Part shown: in pieces, positions 47,251 to 56,278 of the stretch
Position numbering within the stretch: the stretch's first letter is position 1
Layout: each line of letters begins with the position of its first letter
Assembly (NCBI RefSeq): GCF_021729885.1
Contig: NZ_CP063401.1
Coordinates: forward strand, 4,084,501-4,148,500
Origin: Devosia sp. SL43
GTDB lineage: Bacteria; Pseudomonadota; Alphaproteobacteria; Rhizobiales; Devosiaceae
DNA: 64,000 nt
Direction of reading: 5' to 3'
The notes under the pieces: generated by a model
Seen by the model: only the letters and a program-made list of their open reading frames with translations
What the model was told of the DNA's origin: nothing
Database searches by the model: none
Made by a program: the position numbers and the translations under genes

Positions 47251-49631
47251 TTCTGAGCGCCTGGGTGTTCCGTCACTGTCCAGCGCCAGTTGCAGATATC
47301 AGGCAGGTCCTCGCCGTGCTCGCGCGTATAGGCGGTGTGTCGGGCCAGACTCGTCGCGATGTATTCGGCAAAGGCCTCCCGTCGATCCGCCATCCTCGCG
47401 ACCCGGTCAATGGCGGCCTTGGCGAGATGGAAGCGATCGAGCTCATTGAGGACCGCCATGTCGAATGGCGTGGTCGTCGTGCCCTCTTCCTGAAATCCAT
47501 GGACGTGGAAGCTATCGTGGTTGCGACGGCGATAGGTCAGGCGGTGGATCAGGGCCGGGTAGCCGTGGAAGGCGAAGATGACCGGCTTGTCCGTTGTGAA
47601 GATGGCGTCGAACGCGGCATCGTCCATGCCGTGCGGATGCTGGCTCGGTGCCTGCAGCGCCATCAGGTCCACCACATTGACGAAGCGCATCCTGAGATCG
47701 GGAAATTGCTCGCGCAGAATCATCACGGCCGCAAGGGCCTCCAGAGTGGGCACATCGCCGGCGCTGGCGATGACCACATCGGGCTCTTCCGCAGCACAGG
47801 TCGAGGCCCATTCCCAGGTGCCCAGGCCGACAGCGCAATGGGCCGCTGCTGCGTCCCGGTCCAGCCATTGGGGCGCGGGCTGCTTGCCGGCGACAATGAC
47901 GTTGATGTAGTCGCGGCTGCGCAGGCAATGATCCACGACGGACAAAAGGGTGTTGGCGTCTGGTGGCAGATAGACCCGCACGACGCTCGCCTTCTTGTTC
48001 ATAACATGGTCGATGAAGCCGGGATCCTGATGGCTGAAGCCGTTGTGATCCTGACGCCAGACATGGGAGGTGAGCAGATAGGTGAGCGAGGCAATGGGCT
48101 TGCGCCAGGGCACGTCCTTGGCCACGTTCAGCCATTTGGCGTGCTGGTTGAACATGGAATCCACGATGTGGATGAAGGCCTCGTAGCAGGATAAGAAGCC
48201 GTGGCGGCCGGTGAGCAGGTAGCCTTCGAGCCAGCCCTGGCAGAGGTGTTCGCTGAGGACTTCCATCACCCGCCCGTCGGCCGAGAGTTGCCGGTCGGTG
48301 TCGAGCTGATCGCCGATGAACACGCGGCTAGTGGCCTCGAACACCGCACCGAGCCGGTTGGATTCGGTTTCGTCAGGGCCAAAGATGCGGAAGTTGCTTG
48401 CATCTGCGTTGAGCGTGAGCACGTCGCGAAGGTACTGGCCCGCCGCACGCGTCGCTTCGCCGGTCACGCTACCGGGCACAGCGACATCGATGGCATAGTC
48501 CCGGAAGTCAGGCAATTTCAGGTCTGCGAGCAGCAATCCACCATTGGCATGGGGGTTAGCGCTCATGCGGCGGAGGCCGCTCGGCGCCAGCGCGGCCAAG
48601 TCTTGCCTTAACCGACCCGTGGCGTCGAACAGTTCCTCCGGCTTGTAGCTGAGAAGCCAGGTCTCGAGTATTTCGAGATGGCCTGGGTCTTCCGCCAGTC
48701 GGGCCAGCGGCACCTGATGGGAACGCCAGGTCCCCTCGGTCGGATTGCCGTCGACTTGCTTTGGACCCGTCCAGCCCTTTGGGGAACGCAGCACGATCAT
48801 CGGCCACAGCGGCCGGTTCGTATCCCCGCCACTGCGAGCGCGTGCCTGGATGGCCCTGATGTCGGCGATGACAGTGTCGAGCGTCGCCGCCATCGCCTGA
48901 TGCATCAGCTCGGGCTCACTGCCCTCGACGAAGTAAGGCGTATAGCCATAGCCGCGAAACAGCGCCGCAAGCTCGTCATGGCTGATCCGCGACAGGATGG
49001 TGGGACTGGCAATCTTGTAGCCGTTCAGGTGCAGGATCGGCAGCACCGCGCCGTCGCGCGCCGGGTTGAGGAACTTGTTGGAATGCCAGCTGGTGGCCAG
49101 CGCGCCGGTTTCGGCCTCGCCGTCGCCTACCACGCAGGCTACGATCAGATCTGGGTTGTCGAACGCGGCGCCGTAGGCGTGCATCAGCGAATAACCCAGC
49201 TCGCCCCCTTCATTGATCGAGCCCGGCACCTCGGCAGCGACGTGGCTGGGAATACCGCCCGGCCACGAGAACTGCGTCATGAGTTTCTTGAGGCCGGCCT
49301 TGTCCTGGGAGATCGCGGGGTAGAGCTCGCTATAGGTTCCCTCAAGATAAGTGTTGGCGACGATGCCCGGGCCGCCATGTCCAGGGCCGGTCACGTAGAT
49401 CATGTTGAGGTCCATGGCCTTGATCACGCGGTTCAGGTGGGCATAGACGAAGTTAAGGCCCGGCGTGGTCCCCCAATGCCCGAGCAGGCGCGGTTTCACA
49501 TGGGCCAGGGTCAGCTTTTCGGTCAGCAGAGGATTGTCCCGCAGGTAGATCTGGCCAACAGAGAGGTAGTTTGCAGCCTGCCAGTAGGCATGGATGCCTG
49601 CCAACTGGTCGGGGGAGAGCGGAGCCTTCAT
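47247..49631 (-). CDS. xfp: Phosphoketolase (xylulose-5-P/fructose-6-P)
   Basis: Thiamine-diphosphate enzyme that splits xylulose-5-phosphate (and often fructose-6-phosphate) with phosphate into acetyl-phosphate plus a sugar phosphate, without redox change. The 794-residue length is typical. Signatures: [37 protein letters not shown], the diphosphate motif [19 protein letters not shown] near residue 160, and [20 protein letters not shown]. It is translationally coupled to ackA (4-base ATGA overlap), so acetyl-phosphate can be converted directly to acetate and ATP. Lies under the FNR box at 50923. Confidence 0.96.
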   Translation of the reverse strand: MKAPLSPDQLAGIHAYWQAANYLSVGQIYLRDNPLLTEKLTLAHVKPRLLGHWGTTPGLNFVYAHLNRVIKAMDLNMIYVTGPGHGGPGIVANTYLEGTYSELYPAISQDKAGLKKLMTQFSWPGGIPSHVAAEVPGSINEGGELGYSLMHAYGAAFDNPDLIVACVVGDGEAETGALATSWHSNKFLNPARDGAVLPILHLNGYKIASPTILSRISHDELAALFRGYGYTPYFVEGSEPELMHQAMAATLDTVIADIRAIQARARSGGDTNRPLWPMIVLRSPKGWTGPKQVDGNPTEGTWRSHQVPLARLAEDPGHLEILETWLLSYKPEELFDATGRLRQDLAALAPSGLRRMSANPHANGGLLLADLKLPDFRDYAIDVAVPGSVTGEATRAAGQYLRDVLTLNADASNFRIFGPDETESNRLGAVFEATSRVFIGDQLDTDRQLSADGRVMEVLSEHLCQGWLEGYLLTGRHGFLSCYEAFIHIVDSMFNQHAKWLNVAKDVPWRKPIASLTYLLTSHVWRQDHNGFSHQDPGFIDHVMNKKASVVRVYLPPDANTLLSVVDHCLRSRDYINVIVAGKQPAPQWLDRDAAAAHCAVGLGTWEWASTCAAEEPDVVIASAGDVPTLEALAAVMILREQFPDLRMRFVNVVDLMALQAPSQHPHGMDDAAFDAIFTTDKPVIFAFHGYPALIHRLTYRRRNHDSFHVHGFQEEGTTTTPFDMAVLNELDRFHLAKAAIDRVARMADRREAFAEYIATSLARHTAYTREHGEDLPDICNWRWTVTEHPGAQN

Positions 49632-50830
49632 GACGTGGTGTCCTTCTGCTGCAACAGGATAGCGACGGTCGCGGCGATGACCGCTTCCTCGTTGGCGGGA
49701 ATGATGCGGACCGGCACGCGGGATGTCGGGGCCGAGATGACAGCGGCGCCGGCCTGATTGAGGTTCGTATCCAGCTCGATGCCCAGGAAGGCCAAGCCGT
49801 CGCAGATACGCTCGCGGATCTTGGGGGCGTTCTCGCCGATGCCGCCACTGAAGACGAGCGCGTCGAGGCCGCCCATTGTGGCGGCAAAGGCGCCAATGCT
49901 CTGTCTGATGCGATAGCAGAACAGCGCGAGAGCATCGGCCGCACGCGGGTCGCTGGTTTCCGCCGCCATCAGGTCACGAACGTCCGAACTGGTCCCGGAC
50001 ACGCCAAGAAGGCCCGATTGGTGGTTGACCATGTGGTCGAATGCCGAGGAATTCATGCCCTCGTTTTGGGCGAGGTAACTGATCAAACCCGGATCAAGGT
50101 CACCGCTGCGGGTCCCCATTGGTATGCCGGCCGAGGGAGTAAATCCCATTGTCGTGTCGATGCTGTGTCCTTTGTGGACAGCAGCAAGACTGGCGCCGCT
50201 GCCGAGATGGGCCAGGATCACCCGGCCATTCGCCAAGGGTGCGCCGGCAAGGTGGCGCAGCTGTTGCAAGAGGTAGGTGTAGGACAGCCCATGAAAGCCA
50301 TATTTCTGGATGCCCTGATCGAAGTAGCGGCGCGGAATGGGCAGCAGCCGTGCGACCAGTGGCATGTCACTGTGGAAGGCCGTATCGAAGCAGGCCACCT
50401 GCGGCACGTCAGGATAGCGCCGATGACATGACCGCATCATGTCGATCTCGGACGGCAGATGCTCGGGGGCATAGTCCGCGATACGCTCAAGTTCAGCCAG
50501 AAGTGCATCATCGACAAGGCAGTGGCTGCGATAGCGCGGCCCGCCATGGACGACGCGGTGACCGATCGCCGCGACTGACCAGGCGCCCGACTCTTGATCG
50601 ATCCAGTCGAAAAGCACCTCCAGTGCCTCGGTGTGGCTAGTCAAGGGCAAGGTCTCAGCACGATGGCCGGGGCCCGGGCCATCCACTTCAAAGATTGCAC
50701 TGCCCGCCAGTCTGCTGAACTGACCGCCAATGCGTCGGGCTCCACCATCTGTCTCGAACAGGCCGAACTTCAGGCTGGAGGATCCGCCATTGAGGGCCAG
50801 TGTGCTGCTGTCGCCTATGCAGTTTTTCAC
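49628..50830 (-). CDS. ackA: Acetate kinase
   Basis: Makes ATP and acetate from acetyl-phosphate and ADP. From GTG at 50830 the product has 400 residues, the usual length, and starts [25 protein letters not shown] with the family LN-x-GSSSLK signature. Also present are [50 protein letters not shown] and the C-terminal [14 protein letters not shown]. The frame opens at TTG 50881, which would add 17 residues without similarity. The gene heads the ackA-xfp unit. An FNR box is at 50923-50936. Confidence 0.95.
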   Translation of the reverse strand: MKNCIGDSSTLALNGGSSSLKFGLFETDGGARRIGGQFSRLAGSAIFEVDGPGPGHRAETLPLTSHTEALEVLFDWIDQESGAWSVAAIGHRVVHGGPRYRSHCLVDDALLAELERIADYAPEHLPSEIDMMRSCHRRYPDVPQVACFDTAFHSDMPLVARLLPIPRRYFDQGIQKYGFHGLSYTYLLQQLRHLAGAPLANGRVILAHLGSGASLAAVHKGHSIDTTMGFTPSAGIPMGTRSGDLDPGLISYLAQNEGMNSSAFDHMVNHQSGLLGVSGTSSDVRDLMAAETSDPRAADALALFCYRIRQSIGAFAATMGGLDALVFSGGIGENAPKIRERICDGLAFLGIELDTNLNQAGAAVISAPTSRVPVRIIPANEEAVIAATVAILLQQKDTTS

Positions 50831-50922
50831 GGATGTGCCCTGCGTTGCGGTTTGATGAAACTTGTTGCCGGTAGCGGCCAACCATCAGGGTGGCGATCAT
50901 GCCATCCGTATTCCTTGGCCGA

Positions 50923-50936
50923 TTGATCTGGCTCAA
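50923..50936 (-). promoter_or_regulatory. FNR/FixK box upstream of ackA-xfp
   Basis: TTGATCTGGCTCAA differs from the consensus only at the first base of the right half-site. Its centre is about 100 bases before the GTG at 50830 and 48 bases before the alternative TTG at 50881. Confidence 0.7.
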
Positions 50937-51043
50937 TGGCGGAGGCACTCCAGACTCAATGTATCAGCGTCAACCAGTTCCGGGGCGACAGGTTCCGCTC
51001 GTTGCCCGACAGACCAACCAGCTGGCTCGATGTCTCTCGAACA

Positions 51044-51057
51044 TTGAGCCAAATCAA
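51044..51057 (+). promoter_or_regulatory. FNR/FixK box of the flavodoxin gene
   Basis: TTGAGCCAAATCAA has both half-sites TTGA and TCAA, centred 52 bases before the flavodoxin ATG. The divergent ackA unit has its own box about 120 bases away. Confidence 0.75.
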
Positions 51058-51102
51058 AGAAAGCGAGCTTCCGCTTTGGTAGCTAGTGGTGCGGAGGCGA
51101 TC

Positions 51103-51570
51103 ATGAACGTGACAATCGTGTACGACAGCATCTTCGGAAACACTGCCAAGGTGGCGCAGGCCGTGGCGGAAAGGCTCGGAAGCGAAAATCACGTACGGCT
51201 GGCTACGGTGCAGGAAGCCAAGGGGGTCGAGCTTTCCGACACTGATCTGTTGATTATCGGATCGCCCACACGCGGCTTCCAGCCCACACCACAAATTCAG
51301 GAGTACCTGGCCGAATTGGTTCGGTTTCCCAACGGCATGGTCGCGGCGGTCTTCGACACCAGGCTCGATCTTGAAACAGTCCAGCCTGCACCGCTGAGGT
51401 GGGTAATCGAGGTAGGCGGGTATGCGGACCAACGGATGGTTGCCGCGCTGCAGAGCCACGGTATCGAAGTGCGCGGCGATCCGGGCGCCTTCCTCGTCAG
51501 CGGCAACGAAGGGCCGCTCAAGGCGGGGGAGATAGAGCGCGCTCACGGGTGGGCCGACACCCTGGTTTGA
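51103..51570 (+). CDS. Flavodoxin-domain protein
   Basis: A 155-residue FMN-binding electron carrier candidate. The phosphate-binding loop is YDSIFGNTAKVAQAVAERL near the N-terminus, and IGSPTRGFQPTPQIQEYL is the second loop; both fit flavodoxins. The ATG at 51103 follows GCGGAGG by 5 bases; the frame is open further up, but that part has no similarity. An FNR box upstream makes it a likely low-oxygen gene. Its redox partner is not visible. Confidence 0.88.
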   Translation: MNVTIVYDSIFGNTAKVAQAVAERLGSENHVRLATVQEAKGVELSDTDLLIIGSPTRGFQPTPQIQEYLAELVRFPNGMVAAVFDTRLDLETVQPAPLRWVIEVGGYADQRMVAALQSHGIEVRGDPGAFLVSGNEGPLKAGEIERAHGWADTLV

Positions 51571-51628
51571 TGATCAGGTCGTCTGCACCGTGGAACGATG
51601 TTTGTCAGCTGAACCTTTGGAGACCTCA

Positions 51629-52294
51629 ATGAAAGCCAAGGATGTAATGTCGCCACATGTGGTGACGCTGAGCCCGGGGAACAGCGTCGCCCATGCGGCA
51701 CAAATCATGCTCGACAATTCCGTCAGCGGCCTGCCCGTCATCGACAATGATGGCGAACTGGTCGGAGTCGTCACCGAGGGGGATCTCGTCAATCGCATGG
51801 AACTCGGCCATCCCGCTGCGGACGACCTATCGACGCCGGAGGCCACCGACGACTTCATCAAGTCACATAGCTGGCGCGTGGCAGATATTATGTCTCAACC
51901 GGTCGTCACCGTGAACGAAGAAACCACGGTCGAGGAGATCGCGTCGATTTTCAGCAGCCGCAAGATAAAGCGCGTGCCAGTCACCCGCGAGGGGCAACTC
52001 GTCGGCATGGTCAGCCGGTCCGATTTGCTTGGCATTATCGCGCGCAGCAAACCGTCGCCGATAGCTGACGGGGACGAAGCGCTTTGCCGCAGCATCGCGG
52101 CCCGACTGCGCACGATTTTGCACGTGAGCATCAGTCCCACGGTAACAGTCGTCGACGGGACGGTTCATCTGGGGGGAACCATCCGCGACGAAAATGAACG
52201 CCGAGCGATCCGGGTCATCGTCGACGGCGTCCCAGGCGCAGGCCGCATTCAGGATCACATGCGGCTAGACAAACCTGAGCTCGCCCAAGGGTGA
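51629..52294 (+). CDS. CBS-pair protein with C-terminal BON domain
   Basis: A 221-residue protein: two CBS motifs (KAKDVMSPHVVTLSPGNSVAHAAQIMLDNS, then VADIMSQPVVTVNEETTVEEIASIFSSRKIKRVPV), which usually bind adenine nucleotides, then a BON domain at about 150-215 (TVTVVDGTVHLGGTIRDENERRAIRVIVDGVPG). CBS-BON fusions are commonly found with stress and hypoxia genes. ATG at 51629 has GGAGA in front. It follows the flavodoxin gene by 58 bases and is probably cotranscribed. Confidence 0.9.
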   Translation: MKAKDVMSPHVVTLSPGNSVAHAAQIMLDNSVSGLPVIDNDGELVGVVTEGDLVNRMELGHPAADDLSTPEATDDFIKSHSWRVADIMSQPVVTVNEETTVEEIASIFSSRKIKRVPVTREGQLVGMVSRSDLLGIIARSKPSPIADGDEALCRSIAARLRTILHVSISPTVTVVDGTVHLGGTIRDENERRAIRVIVDGVPGAGRIQDHMRLDKPELAQG

Positions 52295-52442
52295 TCGAGC
52301 CGACATCCAGCTCCCCGGCCGCACCCTCGATAAGTCAGCTTGCGTCGGACACTTCCTCGCCCGTAAACTGCAAGCCGCCCCAAACCGCGATGCAGTCTGT
52401 ATTTGAACCGACTGCTGCGATCGGGCTCTGGCAGGCACACGG

Positions 52443-53897
52443 ATGGTCTCTCAACGAGGACGGTGGAACGCATATGCGCTTTCGGGCGCACTGATCGCGG
52501 TCGCGTTCCTGGTCCGCTTCGGGATTGACGACGCCTTGCCCAACTCGGCCATTGGATTGCTGTTCACACCGGCCATCCTTGTTGGAGCCGCTGCGGGGGG
52601 CCTGCTCCCAGGATTGCTAGCTACCGCGCTGTCTGCGCCCATCATTATCTACTTCGCCTCCGGCCGCGATGACCCCGCGACGGTCGCAATCAATGTGCTG
52701 CTGTTCGTGATCGTCGGCGTGACGATGGCTTGGCTGGGCGACTCGTCTAGGCGCGCGCGCACCGCAGCCGAAGACAGCACGCGCGCGCTCCATCGTCGCG
52801 AAGCTCATTTGCAGTCGATCCTTGATACCGTGCCCGATGCCACGATCGTAATCGAGACCGATGGCACGATCATCTCCTTCAACACAGCAGCGGTACGGCA
52901 GTTTGGCTACACTTCGCCAGAAGTGGTGGGCGAAAATGTCAGCGTCCTGATGCCGGGCCCCTATCGAGAACAGCATGATGGCTACCTCGCGCGTTACCTT
53001 GGTACCGGCGAGAAGCGGATCATCGGAGTCGATCGCGTTGTGGTTGGACGTCGAAAGGACGCGTCGACCTTTCCGATGAAGCTGGCGGTCGGTGAGATGC
53101 AATCGGGGGACAAGAGGTATTTCACCGGCTTCATTCGCGACTTGACTGAGCAGGAGGAAAGCCAGGCCCGGCTCAACGAAGCGCAAGGCGAACTGGCGCG
53201 ACTTGCCCGATTGAACGAGTTGGCGGAAATGGCATCAACCCTGGCGCACGAGCTCAACCAGCCATTGTCGGCGATCGCCAACTACGTTCAGGGTTGCATA
53301 CGCATGCTCGACAAGATCGATACGGAGCCAGCTGCACGCATGCGCGGCGCTCTGTCGGACGCATCAAAGCAGGCATTACGAGCCGGAGAAATCATACGCC
53401 ATCTCAGGCAGTTCATCACGCGAGGGGACACGGAGCGCCATCCTGAAGATATCAAGAATGTCGTCGAGGAAGCCGGCGCGCTGGCGCTCGTTGGATCTCG
53501 GGAACGCGGCATTCGAACCGTCTTTGATTATGGCGACGGGCTCGAACTGGTATTGGTGGATCGTGTTCAGATCCAGCAGGTGCTGATCAACCTGATGCGA
53601 AACGCGATGGAAGCAATGCGCGATAGCCCCGTCAAAGACCTGACGGTGAGCGCTCAGACCGATGTGGGCGACATGCTCATGATAGAGGTGTCGGATACCG
53701 GGCCCGGAATATCGGATGATATTTCGCCCCAGTTGTTCCAGCCTTTCGTGACCAGCAAACCCTCGGGCATGGGTGTCGGTCTGTCGATATCCAAACGCAT
53801 CATCGAAGCCCATGGCGGCACGATCGGGGTGAGTAGAAACGCGTCCGGCGGGGCGACGTTCCGCTTTACGCTGCCAGTGATCGGGGAGCCAGCCTGA
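52443..53897 (+). CDS. fixL: FixL-like oxygen-sensing histidine kinase
   Basis: Membrane kinase of 484 residues that should autophosphorylate when its haem loses oxygen. The N-terminus has four membrane segments (residues 12-100, resembling the KdpD-type module). The PAS domain spans about 120-235 and has the haem-ligand histidine H178 ([24 protein letters not shown]) and the arginine R198 that in Bradyrhizobium FixL (R220) contacts bound oxygen. The kinase core has H269 in AHELNQPL, the N-box [10 protein letters not shown], and DTGPGISD and GMGVGLSIS loops. The fixJ start overlaps the stop by one base. Confidence 0.93.
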   Translation: MVSQRGRWNAYALSGALIAVAFLVRFGIDDALPNSAIGLLFTPAILVGAAAGGLLPGLLATALSAPIIIYFASGRDDPATVAINVLLFVIVGVTMAWLGDSSRRARTAAEDSTRALHRREAHLQSILDTVPDATIVIETDGTIISFNTAAVRQFGYTSPEVVGENVSVLMPGPYREQHDGYLARYLGTGEKRIIGVDRVVVGRRKDASTFPMKLAVGEMQSGDKRYFTGFIRDLTEQEESQARLNEAQGELARLARLNELAEMASTLAHELNQPLSAIANYVQGCIRMLDKIDTEPAARMRGALSDASKQALRAGEIIRHLRQFITRGDTERHPEDIKNVVEEAGALALVGSRERGIRTVFDYGDGLELVLVDRVQIQQVLINLMRNAMEAMRDSPVKDLTVSAQTDVGDMLMIEVSDTGPGISDDISPQLFQPFVTSKPSGMGVGLSISKRIIEAHGGTIGVSRNASGGATFRFTLPVIGEPA

Positions 53898-54511
53898 TGT
53901 CCGATGTCGATATCGTGGTTCATATCGTCGATGACGAAGAGGCGGTTCGGAACTCCGTGGCCTTCTTGCTAGGCAGCGCCGGCTTTGCCGTGCGTACGCA
54001 TGTGAGCGCGACCGATTTCCTGCTTCGCGCGAGCGGTATACGATCAGGGTGCCTGGTGACGGACCTGCGCATGCCAGATATGAGCGGCGTCGAATTGCTG
54101 AAACGCCTGCGCGAAGCCGGAGCACTACTACCCGCCATCGTCATCACCGGTCACGGCGATGTCCAGATGGCGGTCGAGGCCATGAAGAATGGCGCACTGG
54201 ATTTCATCGAAAAGCCTTTCAGTGACGACGTCCTTATCGAGTCGATACAGCGCGCGGTCAACGTGGCGCAGTCACAGCACGAGATCGAGGCGTCGATCGA
54301 GGCAACTCGGCAACGCATGGCCACGCTAAGCGAACGCGAGATGCAGGTGCTCAATGGTGTCGTGTCAGGCGAACCGAACAAAACCATCGCCTTTGATCTG
54401 GGCATCAGCCCACGAACTGTGGAAGTCTACCGTGCAGGTCTGATGTCGAAGATGCAGGCCAAGAACCTACCCGAGCTGGTTCGTATGATCCTGAGCATCC
54501 AGAGGGCCTGA
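53897..54511 (+). CDS. fixJ: FixJ-like response regulator
   Basis: A 204-residue two-domain regulator. Receiver domain 5-120 has the phospho-acceptor D56 (VTDLRMPDMSG), the acid pair in VDDEE, T84 and K106. The LuxR-type helix-turn-helix at about 142-200 reads LSEREMQVLNGVVSGEPNKTIAFDLGISPRTVEVYRAGLMSKM. Coupled to fixL (TGATG). In rhizobia, FixJ-phosphate activates fixK; here a Crp/Fnr gene lies 500 bases downstream. Confidence 0.95.
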   Translation: MSDVDIVVHIVDDEEAVRNSVAFLLGSAGFAVRTHVSATDFLLRASGIRSGCLVTDLRMPDMSGVELLKRLREAGALLPAIVITGHGDVQMAVEAMKNGALDFIEKPFSDDVLIESIQRAVNVAQSQHEIEASIEATRQRMATLSEREMQVLNGVVSGEPNKTIAFDLGISPRTVEVYRAGLMSKMQAKNLPELVRMILSIQRA

Positions 54512-54527
54512 TCAATCCTGCAAGGAT

Positions 54528-54541
54528 TTGATCTGCGGCAA
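54528..54541 (+). promoter_or_regulatory. Weak FNR/FixK-like box before the receiver gene
   Basis: TTGATCTGCGGCAA keeps the left half-site; the right half is GCAA instead of TCAA. It is centred 74 bases before the ATG at 54609. Confidence 0.4.
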
Positions 54542-54608
54542 ACGCCCCCGATTCCAACCGCGCTAGAAACGAACAAGCACGACCTTAAGGTGCTCGGAAA
54601 CCTGACTC

Positions 54609-54965
54609 ATGGCCAGCGGCCACTTGCTGATTGTAGCCCCTGATATTGACCTGCGTCGATCGCTGGAGTTTTTGCTGGAGGCGGCAGGTTACACTGTGAG
54701 TTCACATGCTGCTCTGGCCAGTCGACTGAGCAAAGAAACCTTCGATTGCACCATCCTGGACCACGGGGCGCTTCCCGGGTCCGAACAGGAAATGCCGGAA
54801 CGCTACAGGACGTCCGGCCCCATCATCCTGCTCGCCGGAGCGCCTTCGCCCGTTCTTGAAGCGCAGGCATTTCGTGTTGTTCGCAAGCCCTTGCTGGGCG
54901 AACCGCTGCTCGCGGCCGTCGCGCAGGCGCTCCGTTGGTCCCGGGATAGTGGTCGCACTAAGTAG
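54609..54965 (+). CDS. Degenerate stand-alone receiver domain
   Basis: A 118-residue receiver-like protein between fixJ and the fixK-like gene. The putative phosphorylation residue D51 (CTILDHGALPG) and the lysine K93 (VVRKPL) are kept. The first acidic pair is reduced to one aspartate (VAPDID), and the conserved threonine is alanine (LLAGAPS). This resembles FixT-like or other single receivers that tune FixL rather than a normal phosphate acceptor. The function is inferred only from place and domain. Confidence 0.75.
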   Translation: MASGHLLIVAPDIDLRRSLEFLLEAAGYTVSSHAALASRLSKETFDCTILDHGALPGSEQEMPERYRTSGPIILLAGAPSPVLEAQAFRVVRKPLLGEPLLAAVAQALRWSRDSGRTK

Positions 54966-55045
54966 TCTCCCTAGTCGCTGCACCGGAATTTTCCTGGCGA
55001 GTCAGTTCAGCCACTCTCGGTTCATCAAATCCGAGGACCCCGGCC

Positions 55046-55705
55046 ATGTTGACTCAGTTGAACCATCTTCAGACCTCGAACACGCCCACACCCACCGGTC
55101 CCCATGATGCAGTCGTGCGGTCGATGCTGGCAAATACTCGCCCCTGCGCGGTCTCGTTCTATCACCCCAACGAGGTGATCTACGCGCAGGGTGAGACCGG
55201 CGGTCCACTTTACCTCGTGGAGTTCGGCACGGTGCGCATCTGTCGTCTGACCGCCGATGGCCGCCGGCAGATCAATTCATTCCATTTTGCCGGCGAGGTC
55301 TTCGGGTTCGAGCCGGGTGGCGAGCATCGAAATTATGCCGAGAGCGTGGACAATGCCGGCGTTCGGCTGCTTCGCCCGAATGCGGATAATGGGCTGGGTG
55401 CAAATGAGCTAGCCATCGCGCTACGTACACTGTCCCGCATCCAGGACCACCTGCTGCTGCTTGGTCGGATGAACGCCTCCGAGAAAGTGGCGGCTTTTCT
55501 GGTCGATCTGCTTGATCGGCAAGACGCTGTTCGCTTCATCGACCTTTCTATGCAGCGCAGCGATATTGCCGACTATCTCGGCCTCACCTTCGAAACGGTG
55601 TCGCGCGTACTCAAACTACTCAAAGACTCGGGTGTGATCCGACTGCCGTCGGTGAGCCAGGTCGAAGTTATGAACCAGTCTGCCCTGGTGCGGCTGGCCG
55701 GGTAG
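55046..55705 (+). CDS. FixK-like Crp/Fnr family regulator
   Basis: A 219-residue activator candidate. The cyclic-nucleotide-type sensor fold spans about 25-130 (FYHPNEVIYAQGETGGPLYLVEFGTVRICRLTADGRRQINSFHFAGEVFG). The helix-turn-helix, near 165-200, reads SMQRSDIADYLGLTFETVSRVLKLLKDSGVI; the E-x-x-SR recognition pattern is that of FNR/FixK proteins, which bind TTGAT-N4-ATCAA. It lacks the N-terminal cysteine set for an Fe-S cluster, so it should be regulated through FixLJ rather than sense oxygen itself. Not coupled to its neighbours. Confidence 0.92.
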   Translation: MLTQLNHLQTSNTPTPTGPHDAVVRSMLANTRPCAVSFYHPNEVIYAQGETGGPLYLVEFGTVRICRLTADGRRQINSFHFAGEVFGFEPGGEHRNYAESVDNAGVRLLRPNADNGLGANELAIALRTLSRIQDHLLLLGRMNASEKVAAFLVDLLDRQDAVRFIDLSMQRSDIADYLGLTFETVSRVLKLLKDSGVIRLPSVSQVEVMNQSALVRLAG

Positions 55706-55768
55706 GCGGCCAATGGCCTGATCTGCCTGGCGTCGCCAGACAGACTGCAGCGGGTTCGGCCTCGGGCG

Positions 55769-56104
55769 TCAGTTGTCTCCCAATGGGGGTTCGCCGGTGT
55801 CCTGTGCGGTTTCATCGGCCGAGGGCGGCGTCGCTCTCACGACCCCGATTGTGACCTTTGCAGCAAGGCCGGCGATGGCGCCGATAATCGCCAACCATGG
55901 GGCAGCAAGGACCACAACGCCGCCAACGATGGCGCCGGCGGCGAGCGGCACGGCCACATAAACATCGCCCCTTTCAGAGCGTAGCTGAAGTTGCCGCACA
56001 TTGCCTTCGGCCAACAGGCGCGTCACGTGCTCGACGAGTTGGTGGCCCGTCACTTCGATCTCTTCAGTGAAGGTTTTCCAGGTGGTCTTGGGGTCTTCGG
56101 TCAC
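55769..56104 (-). CDS. DUF4342-domain protein
   Basis: A 111-residue protein with an N-terminal TWKTFTEEIEVTGHQLVEHVTRLLAEGNVRQLQLRSERGDVYVAVPL block followed by a membrane stretch AGAIVGGVVVLAAPWLAIIGAIAGLAAKVTIGVV, the DUF4342 layout. Function unknown. The GTG at 56104 is preferred because AGAGGAGA lies 6 bases before. Further in-frame starts (56134, 56170) would place the FNR box inside the coding region. The box is centred 59 bases before the GTG. Convergent with the FixK-like gene. Confidence 0.8.
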   Translation of the reverse strand: MTEDPKTTWKTFTEEIEVTGHQLVEHVTRLLAEGNVRQLQLRSERGDVYVAVPLAAGAIVGGVVVLAAPWLAIIGAIAGLAAKVTIGVVRATPPSADETAQDTGEPPLGDN

Positions 56105-56156
56105 GATTGATCTCCTCTTTCTTCCAATCACCATCTCAGATCCGCCCCGCAGGCTT

Positions 56157-56170
56157 TTGACCTGGGTCAA
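56157..56170. promoter_or_regulatory. FNR/FixK box between DUF4342 and polymer-forming-like genes
   Basis: TTGACCTGGGTCAA, palindromic halves TTGA and TCAA, 59 bases before the minus-strand GTG at 56104 and 115 bases before the plus-strand ATG at 56279. It may serve either or both. Confidence 0.75.
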
Positions 56171-56278
56171 TCGGGGCGATCACGATCATTTTTGTCACTG
56201 GTCCAGCTGCTTTTGATGCCGATCAAGATGTCACTCTGGCGGTGCGTCATGATTGCCTTCACATTCCGGAGGACACAT

